A stretch of 6,774 nucleotides of DNA from an uncultured Clostridia bacterium (GTDB lineage Bacteria; Bacillota_A; Clostridia; Oscillospirales; Ruminococcaceae), in contig CAMVPV010000073.1 of NCBI GenBank assembly GCA_947169455.1, forward strand, positions 1 to 6,774, written 5' to 3'. How positions within the stretch are numbered: position 1 is the first letter of the stretch; each line of letters starts with the position of its first letter. The notes beneath the pieces were generated by a model. That model saw only the letters and a list, made by a program, of their open reading frames with translations, made no database searches and was not told the DNA's origin. Of the stretch, positions 1 through 6,459 are shown piece after piece. The position numbers and the translations under genes were made by a program.

Positions 1-261
1 AAAACAACCGCTGTTCTTTAGCCTTAAAAACGTTTTGAACTTTGCGGAATCAGGTACATATTTAAGGATCTGTCAAGTTATTTCTCTATAAACAGCAAAA
101 ACAACAAAGACCCGCGATCAATTCTGTAAATATACACAAACGTTCTATTCTGTCACAGATACTTTTCGGGATGATCCGGGTCAATATCATCTATTCCGCA
201 ATGCCGCACAGGAATTAATTTTCCGGCATAAAATAGCAGTAAATTTGTGTCTTTTATACTA
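1..261. other. AT-rich intergenic region, no convincing gene
   Basis: This stretch is clearly more AT-rich than the genes that follow (about 37% GC in the first 60 bases by hand count) and shows no open frame with a ribosome binding site. It contains a perfect 10-bp palindrome, AAAACGTTTT, at 27-36. It also contains a short minus-strand run of protein-like codons ending near 153, discussed as a possible remnant. No tRNA, T-box leader or obvious riboswitch was recognised. The upstream neighbour lies outside the window, so it is unknown whether this is a 3' or 5' flank of that gene. Confidence 0.6.
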
Positions 262-290
262 TTGCCAAAATTTTGTTTATATAGTATAAT
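262..290 (+). promoter_or_regulatory. Sigma-A type promoter of the asnB-proA operon
   Basis: TTGCCA at 262-267 is followed by exactly 17 bases and then a perfect TATAAT at 285-290. Transcription would start near 297, leaving a leader of about 50 nt before the asnB start at 348. It is the only near-consensus promoter found upstream, and the downstream genes have almost no spacing. It therefore probably drives the whole six-gene operon. This is inference from sequence; no transcript data were available. Confidence 0.85.
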
Positions 291-301
291 AGTATTTATG
301 A

Positions 302-320
302 ATATCCATTTTACGGATAT
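302..320 (+). promoter_or_regulatory. Small 5' UTR hairpin / inverted repeat
   Basis: ATATCC (302-307) and GGATAT (315-320) form a perfect 6-bp inverted repeat around a 7-base spacer. It lies just downstream of the predicted transcription start and upstream of the asnB ribosome binding site. It could be a 5' stabilising stem, or an operator for a dimeric repressor blocking the promoter. It is short and AT-rich, so chance is also possible. Confidence 0.4.
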
Positions 321-347
321 GCCACATGAAAGGGATGATATTCTGCT

Positions 348-2183
348 ATGTGCGGATTTACGGGATTTACCAATATACAGGACAACGCTGACAAAGTGCT
401 CGGCTGCATGATGGATCGCATAAAGCACCGCGGTCCGGATGCCGACGGAAAATATATCGACGCGGATATCGCGCTCGGTTTCCGCAGGCTCAGCATCATC
501 GACATAGGCTCATCGGGAAATCAGCCTATCACAAATGAAGATGACACCTGCGTTCTCGTGTTCAACGGAGAGATATACAACTATCAGCCGCTGCGCAAGG
601 AACTTGAAGAAAAGGGTCACAGGTTCAAGACACATACCGATTCCGAGGTGCTTCTCCACGGCTATGAGGAATACGGCGAAAAGCTCCTTGCAAAGCTGCG
701 CGGTATGTTCGCTTTCGTGATATGGGACAAAAACTCCCGCGAGATATTTGCCGCAAGGGATTTCTTCGGCATAAAGCCGTTCTATTATGCGCAGATGAAC
801 GGCACGTTCATGTTCGGCTCGGAGATAAAATCCTTCCTCGATCACCCAGATTTCAGAAAGGAACTCAACACCGCCGCTCTCGAAAATTACCTCACCTTCC
901 AGTATTCGCCCTGCGATGAAACCTTCTTCAAGGGCGTGTTCAAGCTACCACCCGCGCATTTCCTGCGCTGGAAGGACGGCAGGCTCGAAAAGAAGCGCTA
1001 CTGGGATGTTCACTTCAAGGCGGACGGCACTCCGGATATGGATGAATGGGTGGATAGGATCTCCGATACCTTCGAGGATTCCGTAGCTGCTCACAAGATC
1101 TCCGATGTTGAGGTCGGCAGCTTCCTTTCAAGCGGCGTCGATTCAAGCTATGCTGCATCGGTAGCCAAGGTCGATAAGACGTTCACGGTCGGCTTCGGCG
1201 AGGACGAAAAATACAACGAGATCGGCTGGGCAAAGGAGTTTTCCAAGTATATCGGAAAGGAAAACATCAGCCACGTAATAACCCCCGAGGAGTACTGGGA
1301 TAATATCCCGAAAATACAGTATCACCTCGATGAACCGCTCGCAGACCCGTCCTGCATAGCGCTCTACTTCGTGTGCAGGGAGGCGGCGAAGTACGTCAAG
1401 GTAGTGCTTTCCGGCGAGGGCGCCGATGAGATATTCGGCGGCTATAATATTTACAAGGAACCGCTCGGTTCGCACGCCTACAAATCCATACCATTCCCGA
1501 TAAGACGCGGCATCGGCATGGCAGCGGAGCACCTTCCGCACAAGAAGGGCGTCAACTTCCTCATAAGGAACGGCAAGCGCCTTGAAGAACGATTCATCGG
1601 AAATGCGTATATGTTCACCGAAAAGGAGCGCAAGAAGCTCCTGAAGATACAGACCTCCGCACCCGCACCCACCGAGATCACAAAGCCGTTCTACGCTAAG
1701 GTGAAGGATCAGGATGAGATAACCCGTATGCAGTACCTCGATCTTCATATGTGGATGGCGGGAGATATACTCCTGAAAGCCGACAAGATGTCTATGGCGA
1801 ATTCCCTCGAACTGCGCGTGCCTTTCCTCGACAAGGAGGTAATGAAGCTCGCAGAGAGGATACCCACAAAGTACCGCGTCAGCAAGGAGAACACCAAGCT
1901 CGCGATGCGCCGCGCCGCTCTGAAAGCGGCTCCGCCCAAGACCGCCAACAAGAAGAAGCTCGGTTTTCCTGTGCCGATAAGAGTCTGGCTGCGCGAGGAA
2001 AAATACTACAATATCGTGAGGAGCACGTTTGAATCGGAGGCTGGCAAGAAGTTCTTCAATACCGACCTGCTGATAAAGCTGCTCGATGACCACCGCGCCG
2101 AAAAATACGACAACAGCCGCAGGATATGGACTGTATATGTATTTCTGGTATGGTACAAAGTTTATTTTGAGGATATGAAGTAA
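348..2183 (+). CDS. asnB: Glutamine-hydrolysing asparagine synthetase (AsnB-type amidotransferase)
   Basis: This cytosolic 611-residue enzyme has two domains and normally makes asparagine from aspartate, ATP and glutamine. The N-terminal class II glutaminase domain (about 1-200) starts MCGF. Cys2 becomes the N-terminal nucleophile after Met removal, which fixes the start at 348. The motifs HRGPDA (27-32), FRRLSIID (45-52), NGEIYN (73-78) and TDSE (97-100) form the glutamine site. The synthetase domain has a PP-loop for ATP at SSGVDS (261-266), then LSGEGADEIFGG (354-365), KADKMSMANSLELRVPFLD (477-495) and KKLGFPVPIR (536-545). The length is within the usual 610-635 range and nothing is missing. 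The ribosome binding site is GAAAGGG at 328-334, with a rather long 13-nt spacing. From memory, the C-terminal half closely resembles Bacillus subtilis AsnB, which is reported to amidate meso-diaminopimelate in peptidoglycan precursors. That substrate is a real alternative to aspartate. It is first in the operon and 1 nt from the next gene. Confidence 0.93.
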   Translation: MCGFTGFTNIQDNADKVLGCMMDRIKHRGPDADGKYIDADIALGFRRLSIIDIGSSGNQPITNEDDTCVLVFNGEIYNYQPLRKELEEKGHRFKTHTDSEVLLHGYEEYGEKLLAKLRGMFAFVIWDKNSREIFAARDFFGIKPFYYAQMNGTFMFGSEIKSFLDHPDFRKELNTAALENYLTFQYSPCDETFFKGVFKLPPAHFLRWKDGRLEKKRYWDVHFKADGTPDMDEWVDRISDTFEDSVAAHKISDVEVGSFLSSGVDSSYAASVAKVDKTFTVGFGEDEKYNEIGWAKEFSKYIGKENISHVITPEEYWDNIPKIQYHLDEPLADPSCIALYFVCREAAKYVKVVLSGEGADEIFGGYNIYKEPLGSHAYKSIPFPIRRGIGMAAEHLPHKKGVNFLIRNGKRLEERFIGNAYMFTEKERKKLLKIQTSAPAPTEITKPFYAKVKDQDEITRMQYLDLHMWMAGDILLKADKMSMANSLELRVPFLDKEVMKLAERIPTKYRVSKENTKLAMRRAALKAAPPKTANKKKLGFPVPIRVWLREEKYYNIVRSTFESEAGKKFFNTDLLIKLLDDHRAEKYDNSRRIWTVYVFLVWYKVYFEDMK

Positions 2184-2184
2184 A

Positions 2185-2508
2185 ATGGATAGCAATATTT
2201 TGACTTACCGCCCTTCACCGCTGATGTCGCTGCCGCTGGTGTTCCATATAGTATTCATGGTCGTATCCGCAGTAACGCTGATACTCGGCTATCGCAGCAA
2301 AAAGCAGCTACACCAGCTGATACTCCTCGCGGCGATACTTTCCTCTGCGCTCATATATTTCGTTGATGACGGCGTGACCTTCTATATACTCGCATTCGAG
2401 GAGACTGCGCTGTTTATATGGACGGTAGTGCTGATGAGGATAGAGGAGAGCAGAGAAGAGCGCAAGGAAAAGGAACGCGCTAAGGATACGGAGAAAAAAG
2501 ACCGATGA
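2185..2508 (+). CDS. Small three-helix membrane protein, function unknown
   Basis: This 107-residue protein has three predicted membrane segments at about 14-36, 42-60 and 64-84. A basic loop (RSKK, 37-40) joins the first two. The protein ends in a strongly charged tail (85-107) dominated by Glu, Lys and Arg, probably helical. By the positive-inside rule the RSKK loop would be cytoplasmic and the N-terminus outside; the charged tail after the third helix would then be outside, or the third segment may not fully span, so topology is uncertain. There is no signal peptide and no motif I recognise. It begins 1 nt after the asnB stop, using GAGG at 2169-2172 as ribosome binding site. Its TGA overlaps the next ATG (ATGA, 2505-2508). 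This tight coupling on both sides argues that it is a real gene. The function is not known and I do not assign one. Confidence 0.8.
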   Translation: MDSNILTYRPSPLMSLPLVFHIVFMVVSAVTLILGYRSKKQLHQLILLAAILSSALIYFVDDGVTFYILAFEETALFIWTVVLMRIEESREERKEKERAKDTEKKDR

Positions 2509-3455
2509 AAACAGTTCTTCTTGAAGAAAAGACAGTTACCTCGGGCGGAGATATAACGTTCGATGAGTTCCGCACTTTCGGCGAGCTTACCGTATATCCG
2601 CTCACACCGCCCGACAAGCTGATTGAATATGTCGCGGACAACGAGGCAGCAATAATCAACAAGACCGTTTTCACTGCGGATATACTGAAAAAATGTCCGT
2701 CACTGAAATACATCGGACTGTGCGCCACCGGCTACAACAACGTCGATGTGGACGCCGCCCGTGAACTTGGCATTACGGTATGCAACTGCCCCGCCTACTC
2801 CACAGACGCCGTTGCACAGCAGGTGTTCGCGTATATCCTGCACTATGCCAACCGCGTTTCCGATTACAACGAGGATGTTCACGCAGGCGGATGGATAAAT
2901 TCCCCCACGTTCGCATATTTCAAGTTCCCTATGTTCGAGCTCGCGGGAAAGAAGCTCGGCATGATCGGATACGGCAGCATAGGAAGGCGCGTCGCTGAGA
3001 TAGCACTCACCTTCGGTATGGAGGTACTCGTTTCCACAAGGACGCCGAGAGAGGACAGCCGCGTCCGCTTCGTGAGCAGGGAGGATATCTTCCGCGAAAG
3101 CGATATCATAACGCTGCACTGTCCGCTCACCGAAGACACCAGAGAGCTTATCTGCAAGGAAACTCTCTCTCTGTGCAGTAAGGATGCGATAATCATAAAT
3201 ACCTCACGCGGCGGCACCGTAAATGAACACGACCTCGCAGAAGCTCTGAAAAACGGCAGTATCGCAGGCGCGGCGGTCGATGTGATATCGGAAGAGCCGA
3301 TGAAAGCGGACAATCCGCTGTATGGTGCACCGAACTGCATAATAACACCGCATACGGCATGGTCGCCGATGCAGACGCGCAAAAGGCTGCTCCGCATAGC
3401 CGCAGACAATCTGCGCGCGTTCATCGGGGGACACCCCATCAATAAAGTCAACTGA
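2505..3455 (+). CDS. D-isomer-specific 2-hydroxyacid dehydrogenase, glycerate dehydrogenase/hydroxypyruvate reductase-like
   Basis: This cytosolic 316-residue oxidoreductase should interconvert a 2-keto acid and its D-2-hydroxy acid with a nicotinamide cofactor. The flanking catalytic-fold segments (about 1-100 and 285-316) enclose a Rossmann domain with GYGSIG at 155-160. The catalytic triad of the family is visible: Arg235 in NTSRGG, Glu264 in SEEP and His283 in TPHTAW. The Trp after the catalytic His (HxAW) is typical of glycerate dehydrogenase/hydroxypyruvate reductase-like members, so that activity is the best guess. Other substrates such as 2-ketoisocaproate-type acids cannot be excluded. 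The acidic residue that usually ends the second strand for NAD binding is replaced by the STRT loop (177-180). Arg179 could hold the NADP 2'-phosphate. The length is normal. It is coupled to the membrane protein by a 4-nt overlap, with GGAG at 2490-2493 as ribosome binding site. Confidence 0.88.
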   Translation: MKTVLLEEKTVTSGGDITFDEFRTFGELTVYPLTPPDKLIEYVADNEAAIINKTVFTADILKKCPSLKYIGLCATGYNNVDVDAARELGITVCNCPAYSTDAVAQQVFAYILHYANRVSDYNEDVHAGGWINSPTFAYFKFPMFELAGKKLGMIGYGSIGRRVAEIALTFGMEVLVSTRTPREDSRVRFVSREDIFRESDIITLHCPLTEDTRELICKETLSLCSKDAIIINTSRGGTVNEHDLAEALKNGSIAGAAVDVISEEPMKADNPLYGAPNCIITPHTAWSPMQTRKRLLRIAADNLRAFIGGHPINKVN

Positions 3456-3468
3456 AAGGCAGATACCC

Positions 3469-4260
3469 ATGTTCAATATACAGGATAAGAAAAGAATAAT
3501 CGTAAAGGTCGGAACATCCACCATAACGCACAAGACAGGACGCATCAACCTCCGCAGGATGGAACGGTTCGTCAAGGTGCTCAGCGACATACACAACAGC
3601 GGCGTGGATCTGATACTCGTATCTTCGGGAGCCATCGGTCTCGGCATGAGCAAGATAGGCCTCCCCGAGCGCCCGAAGGACACTATCACCAAACAGGCGT
3701 GCGCGGCTATCGGTCAGTGTGAGCTTATGTATATGTATGACAAGCTTTTCGGCGAGTACAACGTCAACGTCGCACAGATACTGCTCACCAAATACACCCT
3801 CGATTCCCCCCGCAAGAACAACATCAGCAATACGTTCCGCCGTCTGCTCGAATACAAGATAATCCCGATAGTGAACGAGAACGACACTATCGCGATAGAT
3901 GAGCTGGAGCTCGAATTCGGCGAAAATGACACCCTCGCGGCGTATGTCGGTTCGTTCTGCGATGCGGATATGCTGATAATAATGTCTGATATAGACGGAC
4001 TTTTCGACAAGGATCCTCACAAGTTCGAGGACGCAAAGCTGATATCAAGGGTATATGATATCAACGAGGAGATCGAGGCGCTTGCCGGCGGCTCGGGAAG
4101 TGCGCTCGGCAGCGGCGGCATGAAGACCAAGCTCAACGCCGCAAAGATATCCCTTGATATGGGAATGGATATGGCTATCCTCAACGGCCGTGACCCCCGC
4201 GTCCTCTATGATTTCTTCGACGGCAAGGAAGTCGGCACGGTATTCTGCAAGGACAAATGA
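3469..4260 (+). CDS. proB: Glutamate 5-kinase, short form without PUA domain
   Basis: ProB phosphorylates glutamate on the gamma-carboxyl with ATP, the first and usually feedback-controlled step of proline synthesis. The 263 residues form a single amino acid kinase domain. Visible motifs are KVGTST (13-18, phosphate binding), VSSGAIGLGM (51-60), NENDTIAID (136-144), FGENDTLAA (150-158), MSDIDGLFDKDP (172-183) and GSGGMKTK (214-221). The E. coli enzyme has about 367 residues because of a C-terminal PUA domain. Here the protein stops right after the kinase fold with no frameshift remnant, as in other short ProB proteins. The start is supported by AAAGG at 3455-3459, 9 nt before ATG and overlapping the previous stop. 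Its TGA overlaps the next start (ATGA, 4257-4260). ProA lies one gene downstream, which supports the assignment over other kinases of the fold. Confidence 0.95.
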   Translation: MFNIQDKKRIIVKVGTSTITHKTGRINLRRMERFVKVLSDIHNSGVDLILVSSGAIGLGMSKIGLPERPKDTITKQACAAIGQCELMYMYDKLFGEYNVNVAQILLTKYTLDSPRKNNISNTFRRLLEYKIIPIVNENDTIAIDELELEFGENDTLAAYVGSFCDADMLIIMSDIDGLFDKDPHKFEDAKLISRVYDINEEIEALAGGSGSALGSGGMKTKLNAAKISLDMGMDMAILNGRDPRVLYDFFDGKEVGTVFCKDK

Positions 4261-5054
4261 TCTATTTTACCGGAGATATCCACGGGAGCGTGGATATCCG
4301 CAAGCTGAACCCCAATAATCTCCGCTGCCTCGGCATCACGCTGAACAAGGATGATCATCTCATCCTGCTCGGCGATATAGGACTGCCGTTCTATCCGACC
4401 GATACGGTAAAGGGCTCGCCCACCTACGGCGAATACCGCTTCTGGACAAGGTTCCTTGCATGGAAGAAATGCACGATACTCTTTGTTGACGGTAACCACG
4501 ACAACCACGATTTCTGGCGGGAACAGCCCGTCACCGAATGGCACGGCGGAAGGGTGCACAGACATCCGCATATCCCGAACGCACTGCATCTCATGCGCGG
4601 TGAAATTTATGATGATGTTGACGGAAAGAGCATCTTTTCATTCGGCGGGGCGGCTTCACACGATGTCGAACCGGTATATATCGGCTCGCAGTGCGTATGG
4701 AAGGGCAGAAAAGAGGGTATATCGTGGTGGCGGCATGAGACTGCCGACGAAAGCGAAACAGAAAATGCCCGCAGGAACCTTGCACGGCATGATAACAGGG
4801 TCGATTGCATCGTTACGCATACTCCGCCGTTTTCCGTGGTGAACGAGTTCTTTCCGCAGAAAGCTGTCGAAAAGGACACCACCGCTAAGTTCCTTGATAC
4901 GGTGCTTGCAGATGTGCAGTACGATATGTGGCTGTGCGGACATATCCACACGGAATATATCATTTCGGAAATGAAGCTGGTCGGGCTGTACAACGATATA
5001 CAGAATTACGATGATATTTACAAAGCACTTGCTGAACTGAAAAATAATGATTAG
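4257..5054 (+). CDS. Calcineurin-like metallophosphoesterase of unknown substrate
   Basis: This 265-residue cytosolic protein carries the full set of two-metal phosphoesterase motifs: GDIHG (6-10, Asp7 and His9), LLGD (37-40, Asp40), GNHD (79-82, Asn80 and His81), VTHTPP (186-191, His188) and CGHIHTE (227-233, His229 and His231). All usual metal ligands are present, so it is probably active. Further segments at 129-137 (FGGAASHDV) and SWWRHE (156-161) recall a clostridial phosphoesterase subfamily with no agreed function. Possible substrates include phosphoproteins, dinucleoside polyphosphates or other phosphate esters; the sequence does not decide. The start overlaps the proB stop by 4 nt and AAGGA (4249-4253) lies only 3 nt upstream, so translation may rely on coupling to proB. 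It separates proB from proA, which are normally adjacent. No signal peptide or membrane segment is seen. Confidence 0.88.
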   Translation: MIYFTGDIHGSVDIRKLNPNNLRCLGITLNKDDHLILLGDIGLPFYPTDTVKGSPTYGEYRFWTRFLAWKKCTILFVDGNHDNHDFWREQPVTEWHGGRVHRHPHIPNALHLMRGEIYDDVDGKSIFSFGGAASHDVEPVYIGSQCVWKGRKEGISWWRHETADESETENARRNLARHDNRVDCIVTHTPPFSVVNEFFPQKAVEKDTTAKFLDTVLADVQYDMWLCGHIHTEYIISEMKLVGLYNDIQNYDDIYKALAELKNND

Positions 5055-5055
5055 T

Positions 5056-5061
5056 AAAGGA
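5056..5061 (+). promoter_or_regulatory. Ribosome binding site of proA
   Basis: AAAGGA lies 8 nt before the ATG at 5070 and immediately after the TAG stop of the phosphoesterase. It is the best-spaced Shine-Dalgarno site in the operon and fixes the proA start. It also implies that proA can be initiated independently, without translational coupling to the upstream gene. Confidence 0.8.
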
Positions 5062-5069
5062 CTGATGAT

Positions 5070-6317
5070 ATGTCTTACGTCAATGAACTCGGTGCAAGAT
5101 CAAAGCAGGCGTCAAAGGTACTCGCCTGCGCCTCCTCAAAGGAAAAGGACGCCGCTCTCACTGCTGTTGCGGAGGCGCTCGTGAACAATTCCGCGAGGAT
5201 AATCGCCGAGAACGCCAAGGATATGGAAGAAGCCGTAAAGAACAATATGACGAAGTCGCTTCAGGACAGACTGCGTCTCAATGACGACCGCATAAAAGGC
5301 ATGGCGGACGGCATACTCACGCTCGTTAAGGACAAGGACCCCATAGGTGAAGTTGATATGGGATCTACCCGCCCCAACGGAATGAGGATAACCCGCGTGC
5401 GCGTTCCGATAGGAGTTATCGGCATAATTTACGAGGCACGCCCCAACGTTACCGCAGACGCAGCCGCTATCTGCCTTAAATCCGGAAATTCCGTGATACT
5501 CCGCGGCGGCAAGGAAGCGTACAATTCAAACAAATGCATATGCGAGATCATGCGCGCAGCCGTTGAGAGCGCAGGTCTGCCCGCAGATTCGATCCTTTTC
5601 GTAGATGACACCACCCGCGAATCCACCAATGAGCTCATGAAGTGCAGCGACTACCTCGATCTGCTCATCCCGAGAGGGGGCGGCGGGCTCATCAATGCGG
5701 TAAAGCAGAACGCGACCGTTCCCGTTATACAGACCGGCGTAGGCAACTGCCATGTTTTTGTCGATGAAAGCGCCGATATAGAAATGGCAGTCACCATCAC
5801 CGATAACGGCAAAACACAGCGCCCGTCGGTGTGCAACGCAGTGGAGTCGCTGCTTGTTCACAAGAATATCGCGGAGAAATTCCTGCCCGCGATAAAGGAG
5901 CGCTTTGCTTCGCATAATGTTGAGATACGCGGCTGCGAAGAGACACGCCGCATACTCGGCGACAGCGTAGTTCCCGCGACCGAGGACGATTACGGCAGGG
6001 AATTCCTCGATTACATCATCGCGGTGAAGGTAGTCGATGGCATCGATGAAGCGCTCGCACACATAGGAAAATACTCCACCGGACATTCGGAATGTATCGT
6101 CACGAATTCTCTCGCAAACGCGGACAGGTTCCGCAAAGAGGCAGATGCAGCCTGCGTCTATGTAAATGTATCAACGAGATTCACGGACGGCGGCGAGTTC
6201 GGCTTCGGCGCGGAGATAGGCATTTCCACTCAGAAGATGCACGCTCGGGGACCTATGGGTCTGCGTGAGCTTACCTCCTGCAAATACCTCATCGACGGAA
6301 ACGGACAGATACGCTGA
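5070..6317 (+). CDS. proA: Glutamate-5-semialdehyde dehydrogenase (gamma-glutamyl phosphate reductase)
   Basis: ProA reduces gamma-glutamyl phosphate with NADPH to glutamate-5-semialdehyde, which cyclises to pyrroline-5-carboxylate; it is the second step of proline synthesis and takes the unstable ProB product. The 415 residues match the usual family length and the aldehyde dehydrogenase fold. Visible motifs are IYEARPNVTADAA (120-132), GNSVILRGGKEA (139-150), LIPRGGGGLI (199-208), the catalytic cysteine region KTQRPSVCNAVES (248-260, Cys255) and the ProA signature FTDGGEFGFGAEIGIS (371-386) followed by HARGPMGL (391-398). No key residue is missing. It is the last gene of the operon, 15 nt after the phosphoesterase, and is followed by an intrinsic terminator. 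ProC, needed to finish proline, is not in the window. Confidence 0.97.
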   Translation: MSYVNELGARSKQASKVLACASSKEKDAALTAVAEALVNNSARIIAENAKDMEEAVKNNMTKSLQDRLRLNDDRIKGMADGILTLVKDKDPIGEVDMGSTRPNGMRITRVRVPIGVIGIIYEARPNVTADAAAICLKSGNSVILRGGKEAYNSNKCICEIMRAAVESAGLPADSILFVDDTTRESTNELMKCSDYLDLLIPRGGGGLINAVKQNATVPVIQTGVGNCHVFVDESADIEMAVTITDNGKTQRPSVCNAVESLLVHKNIAEKFLPAIKERFASHNVEIRGCEETRRILGDSVVPATEDDYGREFLDYIIAVKVVDGIDEALAHIGKYSTGHSECIVTNSLANADRFRKEADAACVYVNVSTRFTDGGEFGFGAEIGISTQKMHARGPMGLRELTSCKYLIDGNGQIR

Positions 6318-6359
6318 ACATTCCGCCGGCGCTCCGTAAAGCAGAAAATATGAACAGTG

Positions 6360-6390
6360 ATCCCCCCGGGTAACATATCCGGGGGATTTT
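6360..6390 (+). terminator. Rho-independent terminator of the operon
   Basis: A GC-rich hairpin pairs 6360-6369 (ATCCCCCCGG, one C bulged) with 6379-6387 (CCGGGGGAT) around a 9-base loop. It is followed by a short T-rich stretch beginning at 6387 (TTTTGTTCT). The outer bases GAACA (6352-6356) and TGTTC (6390-6394) can extend the stem. It begins about 43 nt after the proA stop. The T tract is modest, but the stem is strong. Confidence 0.85.
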
Positions 6391-6417
6391 GTTCTGCATA
6401 TATAGTTTTATTCACTC

Positions 6418-6450
6418 AAAAAAAGAGAGCTTTCCCGCTGGAAGCCCTCT
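6418..6450 (-). terminator. Rho-independent terminator of the minus-strand gene
   Basis: Read on the minus strand, AGAGGGCTT (from 6450) pairs with AAGCTCTCT (to 6424), with one G-U pair, and is followed by seven T (6424-6418, the first T also closing the stem). The G-U pair becomes an A-C mismatch on the plus strand, so the element favours minus-strand transcripts. It begins 9 nt after the stop codon of the gene that ends at 6460. Confidence 0.85.
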
Positions 6451-6459
6451 TGCAAAGCA

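Noticed and set aside
35..63. Second promoter, TTGAAC with a weak -10 near 58-63
   Set aside because: The -10 match is poor and the site is far upstream of any gene; the 262-290 promoter is far better.
170..191. Inverted repeat GATGAT...ATCATC
   Set aside because: Only 6 bp with a 10-base spacer, not GC-rich, not next to a promoter or a T run; expected by chance.
1..347. T-box or other amino-acid riboswitch ahead of asnB
   Set aside because: The conserved T-box core (GGGTGGNACCGCG-like) and a leader terminator are absent, and the predicted leader is only about 50 nt, too short for a T-box.
1143..2195. Long antisense open frame (350 codons) opposite asnB
   Set aside because: It lies wholly opposite a gene with clear family motifs, has no ribosome binding site or recognisable domain, and its composition follows from the codon bias of the sense strand.
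3448..4020. Antisense open frame opposite proB
   Set aside because: It is opposite the conserved kinase motifs; no start signal and no recognisable protein family.
4456..4842. Alternative plus-strand frame inside the phosphoesterase gene
   Set aside because: The frame overlaps the GNHD and following motifs of the real gene, and its translation shows no family features.
5526..6086. Antisense open frame (186 codons) opposite proA
   Set aside because: It covers the conserved catalytic region of proA in reverse, with low-complexity Ala/Tyr/Asp-rich translation and no domain.
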